This document shows positions 1 through 8,221 of a stretch of DNA of 64,000 bases, in pieces. The stretch spans positions 1,674,001 to 1,738,000 of the forward strand of contig CAWGGV010000008.1 in assembly GCA_963822255.1 (NCBI GenBank), given 5' to 3'. This DNA comes from UBA7803 sp963822255 (GTDB lineage: Bacteria; Pseudomonadota; Gammaproteobacteria; Pseudomonadales; Azotimanducaceae). Both the position numbers and the translations under genes were made by a program. The notes beneath the pieces are model-generated. The model worked only from the letters and a program-made list of their open reading frames with translations. It was not told the origin of the DNA and did no database searches. Every line of letters begins with the position of its first letter. The first letter of the stretch is position 1.

Positions 1-257
1 AGGAAGAGATCAGCACGTTCTGCAGCACCAACTACGACGTGACGTTTCCGCTGTTCGCCAAGGTCGACGTGAACGGCGCCGACACCTGCGAGCTGTATCG
101 CCTGCTGAAGTCGGCGGCGCTCAACGAAGACGGCACCGTGGACATCCCCTGGAACTTCACCAAGTTCCTGGTGGATGGCGATGGCAACATCGTCAAGCGG
201 TACGGCCCGCGCACCACGCCCGAGGAGATCGCCGAGGATCTCTCGAGCTATCTGTAG
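1..257 (+). CDS. Glutathione peroxidase, C-terminal part (5' end outside window)
   Basis: The reading frame is open from base 3 and ends at 257, giving about 84 residues of the C-terminal half of a glutathione peroxidase. Visible family features are the FPLFAKVDVNG block, and PWNFTKFLVDGDGNIV followed by KRYGP, which in this family surrounds the active-site Trp/Asn and the last beta strand. The family reduces hydrogen or lipid peroxides with glutathione or thioredoxin. The catalytic Cys/Sec region lies upstream of the window, so which nucleophile it uses cannot be seen. The stop is followed by a repeated ATTCGAC-type spacer and the convergent dioxygenase gene. Confidence 0.9.
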   Translation, partial: EEISTFCSTNYDVTFPLFAKVDVNGADTCELYRLLKSAALNEDGTVDIPWNFTKFLVDGDGNIVKRYGPRTTPEEIAEDLSSYL

Positions 258-298
258 CAGCATTCGACCAGCAGCATTCGACGCGCGGGTGCGCCGCC

Positions 299-1192
299 TC
301 AGTCGTACAGCCCGTGGGGGTTGCGCGCCATGAGCGAGTAGTCGGGGCCTTCGTGTCGCCAGCCGTATGGCTGCTTGGCGCCGAGTAGAACCCGAAACCG
401 CTGGTCGTTCCGGTGCCGTTCCAGCACCGATTCCGGCACCACGCCCTTGTGCTGCTCCTGGGTCTGGATGTGCTGGCGATTGAAGTAGACAGCCAGGTTC
501 ATGCGCACGCCCGGAATCTGCCGCGCGAATGAGCCGTGCCAGGTGTTGCCGTGCCAGACCACCGCGTCCCCCGGTTCCAGATCCATGGCCCGGGCTGCCG
601 GGTTGGCGCGGTCGCCGTCCAGGCGCCGTTCCCGTGCCGTGGGCTGGCGCGCCAGCTCGTGGCTGCCCGGGACGATGGCGAGGGCACCCGCCTCACGGCT
701 GTAGGGGGTCAACGCGTAGTTCACGTTGGCCACCATGGAGATCGGCGAGAACGGGGCCGGCATGCCGTTGCCGTTGTCGGAGTGGAGCATCAGCGGCTCC
801 CCGCCGGGGCCCTTGAAGTGGCAGCCGATGCTGGACAGCAGGCAGCTCTCACCGAGCAGGTAGGTGATCAGCGTCAGGGGCTTCGGCGCCATCAGGATCT
901 CTTCGAATACCTGGTCGTCGTACAGCAGGTACGGCACGTAGGTCTGTCCGCTCCAGTGCTCGCCGGTCTCGGCGTCGGCGTCTATGCGTCGGCCTGTGCT
1001 CCGTTCGACCCGGCGAAGTATGGCTTCCTTGGCGCGCTCAATCTGCTCCAGCGCGAGCACCCCCTTTATCACGGCGTAGCCGGCGGTCGTGAGCTCGATG
1101 AGCTGGCCGGCGAGGCCGAGCACCTGGACGCTATCCAGAATCCGCGTCAGCGGATCGGCACGATCGGCGTCCTTCGTTGTCGCCAGGGCCAT
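299..1192 (-). CDS. Phytanoyl-CoA dioxygenase (PhyH) family protein
   Basis: A 297-residue Fe(II)/2-oxoglutarate-dependent dioxygenase of the PhyH superfamily. The iron triad is visible: H137-x-D139 in LMLHSDNGNG and a distal His in WHGNTWHGSF (about residue 219). R230 is well placed to bind 2-oxoglutarate. The predicted role is hydroxylation of an organic acid, CoA ester or amine; the substrate cannot be told. The ATG start is preceded by GGAGGGG six bases upstream. It lies alone, convergent with the peroxidase gene and upstream of a small membrane-anchored FMN/pyridoxamine-oxidase-like gene on the same strand. A second, longer PhyH protein lies at 4.4 kb. Confidence 0.85.
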   Translation of the reverse strand: MALATTKDADRADPLTRILDSVQVLGLAGQLIELTTAGYAVIKGVLALEQIERAKEAILRRVERSTGRRIDADAETGEHWSGQTYVPYLLYDDQVFEEILMAPKPLTLITYLLGESCLLSSIGCHFKGPGGEPLMLHSDNGNGMPAPFSPISMVANVNYALTPYSREAGALAIVPGSHELARQPTARERRLDGDRANPAARAMDLEPGDAVVWHGNTWHGSFARQIPGVRMNLAVYFNRQHIQTQEQHKGVVPESVLERHRNDQRFRVLLGAKQPYGWRHEGPDYSLMARNPHGLYD

Positions 1193-1258
1193 GCTTGCCC
1201 CTCCTCGGTTGACGGTTTACCTGTTGATCGTGGGCCCATCGTGCCGCCGTTTCGACGG

Positions 1259-1660
1259 TTAGCGGGGCTCGAGGTGAAGGAAGCGTCGGGGCGGGTAGCC
1301 CGTCAGAAACCGGACCACGCCCCCGAGCGGGTGCTCGGCGTCGACCCGCTCCGCTTCCTCCCCCTCCACCGGCACAGCCGAGTAGGGGCGGCTGTCACCG
1401 TCCACGTCCACCTCCACGGCGGGGTTCGCCAGTGCCTGCCGATACCACGCCCGAGGCCAATGATTGGCGGCGACGTACAGCCGGCCGCCGCTGTCGAGCC
1501 GTGCCACCACCCGGGGATGCGGCGTCCCGTCCTGATCGTGTGTGGTGATGACGAGCGTGTTCTGGTCCTGGGGCTGAAAGAAGCCGATCAACGACTCGAA
1601 GGCGACGACGATAGCCACGTAGACGACGGCCAGGACGGCGACGTATGTCAGGACGCGCAT
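1259..1660 (-). CDS. Membrane-anchored deazaflavin/FMN-dependent nitroreductase-like protein (DUF385 type)
   Basis: A 133-residue protein with one N-terminal transmembrane segment (about residues 4-25) followed by a split-barrel domain. LVITTHDQDGTPHPRVV, LYVAANHWPRAWYRQALANP and VEVDVDG match the small deazaflavin/FMN-dependent nitroreductase (DUF385, Ddn-like) fold, where the Asn-Pro after the helix and the Trp-Tyr motif are usual. The reading frame is open much further upstream, but the ATG at 1660 follows GGGAGGGGAG at good spacing, so the short start is chosen. The cofactor (F420, FMN or heme) cannot be told from sequence alone. It is transcribed towards the PhyH gene and divergently from the PhoD gene. 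Confidence 0.7.
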   Translation of the reverse strand: MRVLTYVAVLAVVYVAIVVAFESLIGFFQPQDQNTLVITTHDQDGTPHPRVVARLDSGGRLYVAANHWPRAWYRQALANPAVEVDVDGDSRPYSAVPVEGEEAERVDAEHPLGGVVRFLTGYPPRRFLHLEPR

Positions 1661-1835
1661 GTTCTCCCCTCCCGATTCCGGGAAAACGGTTCCGAGGATT
1701 CTCAAGCAAACCGGTGACGGACGCCACAGCGGCTGGCACGGACGGGTCGCCCGCATCCGGCAGGGCCCAGGCCGTGATGACAGTGTCATCCCGGCCCAAT
1801 ATGCTGAGCCGCTCTTCACCCGGGGAAGTGGGAAC

Positions 1836-3506
1836 ATGATTACTCGCCGACATTTCGTCTCCGCCGCGTCGCTCGCCGCCGGGTCGACGACCGTGGGGGC
1901 TGCGTCCGCTGGCGCGGATCGATCTGCCGGCGCAGCCGGCGAGGCCGCGTCGCCGGGCGGCGGCAGCGTCTTTCGCCACGGCATCGCCAGCGGCGATCCC
2001 CTCACGGACCGGGTGATCCTCTGGACCCGGCTGACGGCACCGGGCGGGCGCCCGGTGCCCGTGCGCTGGCAGATCGCCGACGATCCGAGGTTCGCCCGGC
2101 TCGTCGACCAGGGCATGGCCATGGCGTTACCAGCGCGGGACCACACCGTCAAAGTGGAGGCCCTCGGCCTCGAGCCCGCCCGCACGTACTACTACCGTTT
2201 CAGCGCCCTGGGGGAGGAGAGCGCTACCGGCCGCACGCGAACCCTGCCGGAGCGCACCGTCAGCCGGCTGCGGCTTGGGGTGGTGAGCTGCGCCAATCTG
2301 CCGTTCGGCTACTTCAGCGCCTACCGGCACCTGGCGGCCCGTCACGACCTGGACCTGGTGCTGCACCTCGGTGACTATCTGTACGAATACGCTCCCGGCG
2401 ACTACGGCGACGGCAGCGCCCTGGGCCGCGTCCACGCCCCCGCTCACGAGCTCCTGTCGCTGGCCGACTACCGCGCACGGCACGCCCAGTACAAGCGCGA
2501 TCCGGACCTGCAGGAAGGTCATCGCCAGCACCCGTGGATCTGCGTCTGGGACGACCACGAGAGCGCCGACAACTCCTGGCGCGACGGCGCCGAGAACCAC
2601 AATCCGGAACTGGGAGAAGGCGCCTGGTCCGACCGGCGTGCCGCCGCCATCCGCGCGTACCACGAATGGATGCCCATCCGCGAGCAGCCGAGCGCCCGGG
2701 GACCCCGGATCTATCGCAGCTTCCGGCTCGGCGATCTCGCCTACCTCGTCATGCTCGACACCCGCCTGCACGGCCGCACGCGACAGCTCGAGGACCGCAA
2801 GGACCAAGTGGGCCTGGCCGACCCCCATCGGACCATCCTCGGCATCGATCAGCAGGCCTGGCTGGCCGAGGAATTGCGGGCTTCGGTGCGCCAGGAAAGC
2901 GCCTGGCGGCTGCTCGGCCAGCAGCTCATGTTCGGCCAGCTCATTGCCGACGACGGGCTGCTCCTCAATACCGATCAGTGGGACGGCTATCCGGCCTCCC
3001 GCAAGGCCGTGCTCGATCAGCTCGAGGCGGAGCGAATCAACGACACCGTGGTGCTGAGCGGCGACATCCATACCGCCTGGGCCATGGACATCTCCCGGGA
3101 CCCTCTCGGCAACGGCTACGACGGAGCCACCGGCCGCGGCTCACTGGCGGTGGAGATGGTCACTACCTCCATCACCTCACCGGGGCCGGACGGCACGGCG
3201 GAGGCGCTGCGCGAACGTGAAGCCGCGATCCTGGGTGACCGTCCCCACGTCCACTACGTGAACCTGCGCGAGCACGGCTACCTGTTGCTGGACCTGGACG
3301 AGACACGAGCGCAAGGGGAGTGGTGGTACGTGGACAGTCTTTACGATTCCAGCGCCGGCGAGCGGTTCGCCGCCGCGCTGGCCACCGAGCGCGGCAGCAA
3401 TCGTCTGGTGAAAGTCTCGGCACCGAGCCCGGGCAACGGCAAACGCCCGGACCTGGTCGCTGGGGGGGCCGCCTCCGTCCGGCAGAGAGCCATACAACCG
3501 ACGTAA
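1836..3506 (+). CDS. PhoD-family alkaline phosphatase, Tat-exported
   Basis: A 556-residue phosphodiesterase/phosphomonoesterase of the PhoD family, which releases phosphate from organic esters in the periplasm. The N terminus ITRRHFVSAASLAAG is a twin-arginine signal, as is usual for PhoD. Next comes the N-terminal Ig-like domain (FRHGIASGDPLTDRVILWTR), then the metallophosphatase core with LHLGDYLYEY, VWDDHESADN and LSGDIHTAWAMD, which carry the Asp, Asn and His metal ligands (Fe/Ca in studied members). The ATG at 1836 is preceded by GGGGAAGTGGGAAC; the frame extends upstream but without a signal peptide. It is probably monocistronic, with a strong hairpin just after the stop. Confidence 0.92.
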   Translation: MITRRHFVSAASLAAGSTTVGAASAGADRSAGAAGEAASPGGGSVFRHGIASGDPLTDRVILWTRLTAPGGRPVPVRWQIADDPRFARLVDQGMAMALPARDHTVKVEALGLEPARTYYYRFSALGEESATGRTRTLPERTVSRLRLGVVSCANLPFGYFSAYRHLAARHDLDLVLHLGDYLYEYAPGDYGDGSALGRVHAPAHELLSLADYRARHAQYKRDPDLQEGHRQHPWICVWDDHESADNSWRDGAENHNPELGEGAWSDRRAAAIRAYHEWMPIREQPSARGPRIYRSFRLGDLAYLVMLDTRLHGRTRQLEDRKDQVGLADPHRTILGIDQQAWLAEELRASVRQESAWRLLGQQLMFGQLIADDGLLLNTDQWDGYPASRKAVLDQLEAERINDTVVLSGDIHTAWAMDISRDPLGNGYDGATGRGSLAVEMVTTSITSPGPDGTAEALREREAAILGDRPHVHYVNLREHGYLLLDLDETRAQGEWWYVDSLYDSSAGERFAAALATERGSNRLVKVSAPSPGNGKRPDLVAGGAASVRQRAIQPT

Positions 3507-3509
3507 GGC

Positions 3510-3539
3510 GGCGGCGGATTGCTGTCCGCCGCCTCCTTT
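3510..3539 (+). terminator. Probable Rho-independent terminator after the PhoD gene
   Basis: A perfect 9-bp stem, GGCGGCGGA / TCCGCCGCC, with loop TTGCTG is followed by TCCTTT. It begins four bases after the PhoD stop codon. The T tract is short, so termination may be partial. The stem also works in the opposite direction, for the convergent gene ending at 3560. Confidence 0.55.
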
Positions 3540-3559
3540 CGCAGCCGCTTTACACCGGA

Positions 3560-4096
3560 TCAGCGGTCGTGGTCGTCCCGCCAGTCGGCGTGCCGCTGGT
3601 CGCGTGACCGCCGCCCGTGATGAGAACGGACGTTGTGCCGGGCCGCATCCTCCCGGAACGCCTGCGCGCGCTTCGCACGAAGCCGCTCGTGGGCCTCGGC
3701 CAGCTTTTCCGGCATGCACACGTGGTACGGCACGTATCGGTCGAGATCCGGCCGATAGACGTTGCGTACCCGGCAGTCGAGGCCGGCGCTGTCGTTCGCA
3801 CCGGCGTCGTCGTCCGGATCCGCCGGGGTGTCCGAAGCGGAGTCGGTCGACGTGTCAGTGGGAGTGGACGTGTCCGTGGACGTGTCCGTGGACGTGTCGG
3901 CCGGACACTGGAGGTCGAGGGTGCACTGCTCCGTCACCGCCTGGGTGCTAATGATTCCGGTGCAGACCTCGTAGGACACGCCATCCACGCACATGCAGGA
4001 GCAGCTCGCGGACGCATTCGGAGCCACCGCGAGACCGAGAACTCCCAGGGTCACCGCGGCCAGGGTGCCGGCAAAAGGGTTGTGAATACTGAACAT
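3560..4096 (-). CDS. Secreted Cys-rich protein with Asp-Thr-Ser-Thr repeats, function unknown
   Basis: A 178-residue protein I do not recognise. It has a signal peptide (about 1-31, ending ASA), then a Cys-rich segment SCSCMCVDGVSYEVC and a further Cys pair. A low-complexity linker of DTST units (PADTSTDTSTDTSTPTDTS) runs into an acidic stretch, then a second Cys-containing segment (LDCRVRNVYRPD, YHVCMPEK) and a very basic Arg/His/Asp-rich tail. The repeat is encoded by a 12-bp GTGGACGTGTCC-type unit near 3850-3900. Of two in-frame ATGs, the second (4096) sits seven bases from AGGAG and is preferred; the first abuts it. Disulfides and export are inferred, and the function is open. Confidence 0.7.
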   Translation of the reverse strand: MFSIHNPFAGTLAAVTLGVLGLAVAPNASASCSCMCVDGVSYEVCTGIISTQAVTEQCTLDLQCPADTSTDTSTDTSTPTDTSTDSASDTPADPDDDAGANDSAGLDCRVRNVYRPDLDRYVPYHVCMPEKLAEAHERLRAKRAQAFREDAARHNVRSHHGRRSRDQRHADWRDDHDR

Positions 4097-4407
4097 CGTC
4101 ATCTCCTAAGCCCCGATCTTTTCGTCGTCCTGTCGTGGCCCCGGGAGCGTTCGACCAAATGTTCAACATCCTTTGCAAAGCATTCTGTGGCTGCCGGGAG
4201 CCCCGCTCCGTGACGTCGGTCACGGTAGATTGCATTTCATACAATTCACTGACACCGCCAGCGGCGCCCGAACGGCCGTCGAGACGGGCCGGACCAGGTC
4301 CCGTGGACCCTGTGTCGCCAGATCTGACCGCGGCCGCCCCCCCGGAGGCTGGCAGGCGCGAGCGTGTATGATAGGGCGTTCCCGTCAGCCACATCGCGAG
4401 GGTGACC
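4097..4407. promoter_or_regulatory. Divergent intergenic region with 18-bp palindrome over a candidate -35
   Basis: This 311-bp gap separates the secreted repeat protein from the PhyH-MFS-SDR operon. At 4208-4225 there is an inverted repeat CCGTGAC-gtcg-GTCACGG with seven-base arms. Fourteen bases downstream is TACAAT (4240-4245), a good -10 box reading right; its -35 position (4217-4222, CGGTCA, 17-bp spacer) falls inside the palindrome. A repressor bound there would block the operon promoter. No regulator gene is adjacent, so the protein is unknown. The rest of the gap holds no ORF I can support. Confidence 0.45.
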
Positions 4408-5571
4408 ATGGCCAATCTGTTGCTCCAGCAGGTGCCGATCGTCGACTACGGCCCGGCGCAGGCCGCGATGGAACGCTACCGGACGGCGGGCACCGCCCGT
4501 GCGCTCGCGCTAGGCAACCGCGGTCCTATCCGTCTGGATGATCAGGGCAGGCTGCATCCCGACATTCTCGACGCGTACTGGCAGCTCGGCTTCTACGTGT
4601 TCGAGTCAGTGCTCGACGACCAGGAGCTCGCCGATCTCGAGGCAGATCTCGCCGACATCCTGGCTCGCGCGCCGGTCAGCAAGGGCGCCGAGGTGGACGC
4701 CCGAGGGCGGCCGGCGCTGGGCGCCGGCTGCCGGGCCCATAATCTGAGCTGGGTGCGCCCCCTCTCCGACCCGCTGGGCGGCACCGGGCTCGCCAACGGC
4801 CGCCATCCGGCGAAGATGACCGAACCCGAGCCGCCGCCGGAGGCGCCAGAGCACGTGCTGCAACTCGTCCTCGGCTCCCTGCAGTTCTCAGATGCCGCGC
4901 TGCGGTTGTACGGCCACCCGAAGCTGCTGGCGGTGGCCGCCGCCGTGAACGGCGCCGACTTCACGCCGTTCAACGAGGCGCTGTGGATCAAGCAGGCGGG
5001 GCTCGGCGGATCGGTCGCCTGGCACCAGGACGGCTGGACGCATTGGGACAGCGCCGCCCTCGACCGCGGCACCCACGGTTTCAATTTCATGGCGCAGCTC
5101 TACGGCTGCAATGCGGCCAACGGCCTCTGGGTGGTGCCGGAATCCCACACCGGCAAGGCCGACATCGGGGCCATGGTGACGGCGGCCGGATCGGACCGGC
5201 TGCCCGACGCCGTGCCGCTGATCTGCGCGCCCGGGGACGTGGCCATCTGCAATCGCCAGATCGTGCACGGCTCGTTCGCCAATACCAGCCCCGACGTCCG
5301 GGTGACCTTCAACTTCGGGTTTCACCGACGCCGGTCCGTGCTGGGAGTAACCAGCGGCGGCGTGCACAATCCGGTGGGCGAGTACGACGAGGCGCGTATC
5401 CAGCGCCGTGCGCGGCTGATCCAGTACGCCATCGATGCCAGGCAGCGCCGTTTCCCGGAGGAGTCGCCGTACGTATACCGGCCCCTGGCGGCCGAGTCCG
5501 AGCGCTACCGCTGGAGTGCGGCGGCGAGAGAGGAAATCAGGGACTACAACCTGGAGGACCTCGGGATTTGA
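4408..5571 (+). CDS. PhyH-type Fe(II)/2-oxoglutarate dioxygenase
   Basis: A 387-residue PhyH-superfamily dioxygenase, longer than the one at 0.3-1.2 kb and not closely similar to it. The HxD motif lies in VAWHQDGWTHWD, and the distal His and the 2-oxoglutarate Arg in VHGSFANTSPDVRVTFNFGF. The length and the WIKQAGLGGSVAWHQDG block fit bacterial PhyH proteins that act on small hydrophobic or amine substrates. An in-frame GTG lies six bases before the chosen ATG, but GAGGGTGACC places the ribosome at the ATG. It is the first gene of a tight operon with an MFS transporter (22-bp gap) and an SDR dehydrogenase, suggesting uptake or export, hydroxylation and alcohol oxidation of one compound. Confidence 0.85.
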   Translation: MANLLLQQVPIVDYGPAQAAMERYRTAGTARALALGNRGPIRLDDQGRLHPDILDAYWQLGFYVFESVLDDQELADLEADLADILARAPVSKGAEVDARGRPALGAGCRAHNLSWVRPLSDPLGGTGLANGRHPAKMTEPEPPPEAPEHVLQLVLGSLQFSDAALRLYGHPKLLAVAAAVNGADFTPFNEALWIKQAGLGGSVAWHQDGWTHWDSAALDRGTHGFNFMAQLYGCNAANGLWVVPESHTGKADIGAMVTAAGSDRLPDAVPLICAPGDVAICNRQIVHGSFANTSPDVRVTFNFGFHRRRSVLGVTSGGVHNPVGEYDEARIQRRARLIQYAIDARQRRFPEESPYVYRPLAAESERYRWSAAAREEIRDYNLEDLGI

Positions 5572-5593
5572 CCGGACCGGCGGCGTGACGGCG

Positions 5594-6859
5594 ATGGAGG
5601 AGGACCTCGAGAGCCGTGAGGTGCAATTCAACTCCGCTGTGGAGCGGCACCTGAAGCGCAACGTCCGGGCACAGCTCATCAACGGCGCGCTCGGTCAGAC
5701 CGGCTTCCGGCTGGTCCAGGCGCCCACGTTTCTCCCGGCCTTTCTGTTCGCGCTCTCCGGCTCGGATTTTCTGGTCGGGCTCGCCCGCTCTTTGCAGGCG
5801 GCCGGGACGGTGCTCTCACCCTTGATCGGCGCGTCGCTCATCGGTCACCGCACCCACATCCTCGCCACCGCCCTCACCCTCGGCACCCTGATGCGCCTGC
5901 AGATTCTCGGGGTTTCGCTGGCGGCGTTCCTGCTCGGCAATCAGTCGGCGTTTGCCGCCGTGGTGCTGATGATGACGTTCATGGGGTTCTTCCAGGGAAT
6001 GTCCCAGGTCACCATGAACTCGCTGCGCGCCAAGGTCATCCCGGTAGAGCGGCGCGGCATCGTCTCCGGGCTGCGTAATTTTCTCGCCGGAATATTCTCC
6101 GCCACCCTCTCCTACGTAGCCGGCGCCTATGTCATCGAGCCGAACCTTCTCGGCAACGGCTACGCTACCCTGTTCCTGTTCGCCTTCACCATCGGCATGC
6201 TGGGCCTGGCCGGTCTGTCCACCACACGCGAGCCGGAAGCGGTCAGCGTGCGCCGGCGTCAGGGCTTCGCCAGCACCCTGCGTCAGGTACCTGGCCTGCT
6301 CCGCAGCAACCCCCACTTTGCCCGCTTTTTCGTGGTGCGTGCGCTGGGTGCGTTCGGCCGGATGGGAATGCCGTTCTACATCCTGTTCGCCCACACCCGC
6401 ATGGACGTGTCCGGCCGGAACCTGGGGTTGCTCACCACGATATGGATGGTGACGTCGAGCGTATCGAATCTCATGTGGGGCCTGATCGCGGACCGTCGCG
6501 GCTACCGGATCGTCATGGTGATGACCCTGGCGCTGTGGACTCTGTCCCAGATTCAGATGCTGACGGTGAGCAGCCTGCGGGGCCTCGTGGTGTTTTTCGT
6601 GATCATGGGCTCCGCCCTCGGCGGCTTCAACCAGGCCTCCCAGAACATGGTGTTCGAGTTCGGCGCCGCGGAAGACGTGCCGCTGCGCCTGGCGGCGTCG
6701 GGCAGCGCCGTCAACGCCATTGGTACCATCGGTCCGGTGATCGGGGGGGTGATCGTCACCCTGGCCTCGTACCAGTCCCTGTTCGTCACCTGCTTCGTGC
6801 TGCAGGCGGTGGGCCTGATCATGATGCGCTGGGTGCCAGAGCCGCGCACACTGTCGTGA
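5594..6859 (+). CDS. MFS transporter
   Basis: A 421-residue, 12-helix major facilitator. Helical segments alternate with short loops from about residue 25 onward. The usual MFS cytoplasmic loop between helices 2 and 3 is weakly conserved, while the second half has LMWGLIADRRGYRIVM, a good loop 8-9 motif. It starts 22 bp after the dioxygenase stop and ends 7 bp before the SDR gene, so the three are almost certainly co-transcribed. A GTG nine bases upstream (5585) is an alternative start; neither has a clear ribosome site, and translation may be coupled. The substrate is unknown. Confidence 0.85.
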   Translation: MEEDLESREVQFNSAVERHLKRNVRAQLINGALGQTGFRLVQAPTFLPAFLFALSGSDFLVGLARSLQAAGTVLSPLIGASLIGHRTHILATALTLGTLMRLQILGVSLAAFLLGNQSAFAAVVLMMTFMGFFQGMSQVTMNSLRAKVIPVERRGIVSGLRNFLAGIFSATLSYVAGAYVIEPNLLGNGYATLFLFAFTIGMLGLAGLSTTREPEAVSVRRRQGFASTLRQVPGLLRSNPHFARFFVVRALGAFGRMGMPFYILFAHTRMDVSGRNLGLLTTIWMVTSSVSNLMWGLIADRRGYRIVMVMTLALWTLSQIQMLTVSSLRGLVVFFVIMGSALGGFNQASQNMVFEFGAAEDVPLRLAASGSAVNAIGTIGPVIGGVIVTLASYQSLFVTCFVLQAVGLIMMRWVPEPRTLS

Positions 6860-6866
6860 GGAACTC

Positions 6867-7667
6867 ATGCCCGATCAACACCTGAAGGATCGCATCGCTC
6901 TCGTCGTCGGCGGCGGCCAGACCCCGGGCGAGACCGTCGGCAACGGCCGCGCCACCGCCATCGAGTTCGCCCGGCAGGGCGCCACGGTGCTGGTGGGGGA
7001 CGTGCGGGCCGATTCCGCCGCCGAGACCGTGGCCATTATCGAGGCGGAAGGCGGTCATGCCGCCGCTGCCCGAATCGACGTTACCGACGAGCACAGCGTG
7101 CAGCGCTTCGTCACCGATGCCGTCGAGCGCTGGCGGCGGATCGACGTGCTGCACAACAACGTCGGCGTGAGCCTCGCCGGGGGCGACGCGCCGGTGGAAG
7201 ACATCGAGGCGGAGGCCTTCGACCATCTGGTGCAGATCAACCTGCGCGGGATGGTGCTCGCCTGCAAACACGCACTGCCTCATATGCGACGCCAGGGCGG
7301 TGGGGTCATTCTCAACATCGCATCCATGGCGGCCTGGAAGCCATACCCGTACGTGGGCTACAAGACCACCAAAGCCGGCGTGATCGCCCTGACTGAGCAG
7401 CTCGCCCAGGCCAACGCCCGCCACAACATACGCGCCAACGTCATTCTGCCCGGGCTCATGAACACGCCGATGGCCATCGAGTCGCGGGTCAGCGACACGG
7501 TGAGCCGCGAGGAGGTCATCGCCCAGCGCGATCGCCGGGTTCCCCTCGGCCGGAAGATGGGCACCGCGTGGGACGTCGCCTATGCGGCGGCGTTTCTCGC
7601 CTCCGACCGCGCCCGGTTCATCACCGGTGTGGCCTTGCCGGTGGACGGCGGCGCCAGTGTAGGCTGA
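6867..7667 (+). CDS. SDR-family NAD(P)-dependent oxidoreductase
   Basis: A 266-residue short-chain dehydrogenase. The Rossmann glycine motif is the expanded form GGGQTPGETVGNGRATA, found in a subset of SDRs, rather than plain TGxxxGIG. DVRADS after strand 2 suggests NAD(H). The active site is NNVG, NIASMAAW and YKTTK (Tyr-xxx-Lys), and the end PVDGGASVG is typical. It probably oxidises an alcohol made by the upstream PhyH dioxygenase; that link is inferred from operon structure only. Confidence 0.92.
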   Translation: MPDQHLKDRIALVVGGGQTPGETVGNGRATAIEFARQGATVLVGDVRADSAAETVAIIEAEGGHAAAARIDVTDEHSVQRFVTDAVERWRRIDVLHNNVGVSLAGGDAPVEDIEAEAFDHLVQINLRGMVLACKHALPHMRRQGGGVILNIASMAAWKPYPYVGYKTTKAGVIALTEQLAQANARHNIRANVILPGLMNTPMAIESRVSDTVSREEVIAQRDRRVPLGRKMGTAWDVAYAAAFLASDRARFITGVALPVDGGASVG

Positions 7668-7760
7668 ACCTTCAATTCGCCGATCCCGCTTTTCGCGGAC
7701 GGCCGCTGCCATTAGCATCCCCATCTTCTCGCATCTCGACCACAATCGACGGAGCCCCAC

Positions 7761-8168
7761 GTGGCAAACATCGACGACGGCAGGCTGGCGCCCTGCCCCG
7801 CCTCACCGAATTGCGTGTGCAGCGACGATGCCGACGGGCGGCACCGCATCCAGCCGCTCGAGATTCAGGGAGACCCGGCCGCCGCCTGGCAGGCGCTCAT
7901 CGCTCTGCTGGAGACGGACCCGACCTACACGATCGTCGAGCAGCGCGCCGACTACCTGCACGCCGAGGCCCGCACCCGTTGGCTCCGGTTCGTAGACGAC
8001 GTGGAATTTCGGCTCCGCGCGGACCTGCGGCAGATCGCCATGCGCTCCGCCTCGCGGATCGGCTACTCGGACCTCGGGACCAATCGCCGGCGCCTGGAAG
8101 GGGTGCGGCGTGCCCTGCACCGGCGCGGCGCCGGCGCGGCGGCGAGCGCTGGTAAGGACACCTCCTGA
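7761..8168 (+). CDS. DUF1499 family protein
   Basis: A 135-residue protein with the DUF1499 signature CPASPNCVCSDD near the N terminus, followed by a compact domain ending RSASRIGYSDLGTNRRRLEGVR. In this family the Cys-Pro-x-Ser-Pro-Asn-Cys-Val motif and the SR-x-G-x-SDLGxNRxR block are diagnostic. The function is unknown. No signal peptide is visible, although many relatives are exported. The next gene (MFS) begins close to or overlapping its end, so the two may be coupled. Confidence 0.85.
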   Translation: MANIDDGRLAPCPASPNCVCSDDADGRHRIQPLEIQGDPAAAWQALIALLETDPTYTIVEQRADYLHAEARTRWLRFVDDVEFRLRADLRQIAMRSASRIGYSDLGTNRRRLEGVRRALHRRGAGAAASAGKDTS

Positions 8169-8221
8169 CTCCACCGGCCGATCACGACGCCCCGGCGAGC
8201 CCCACCCGGCCGTGGGGCGCC

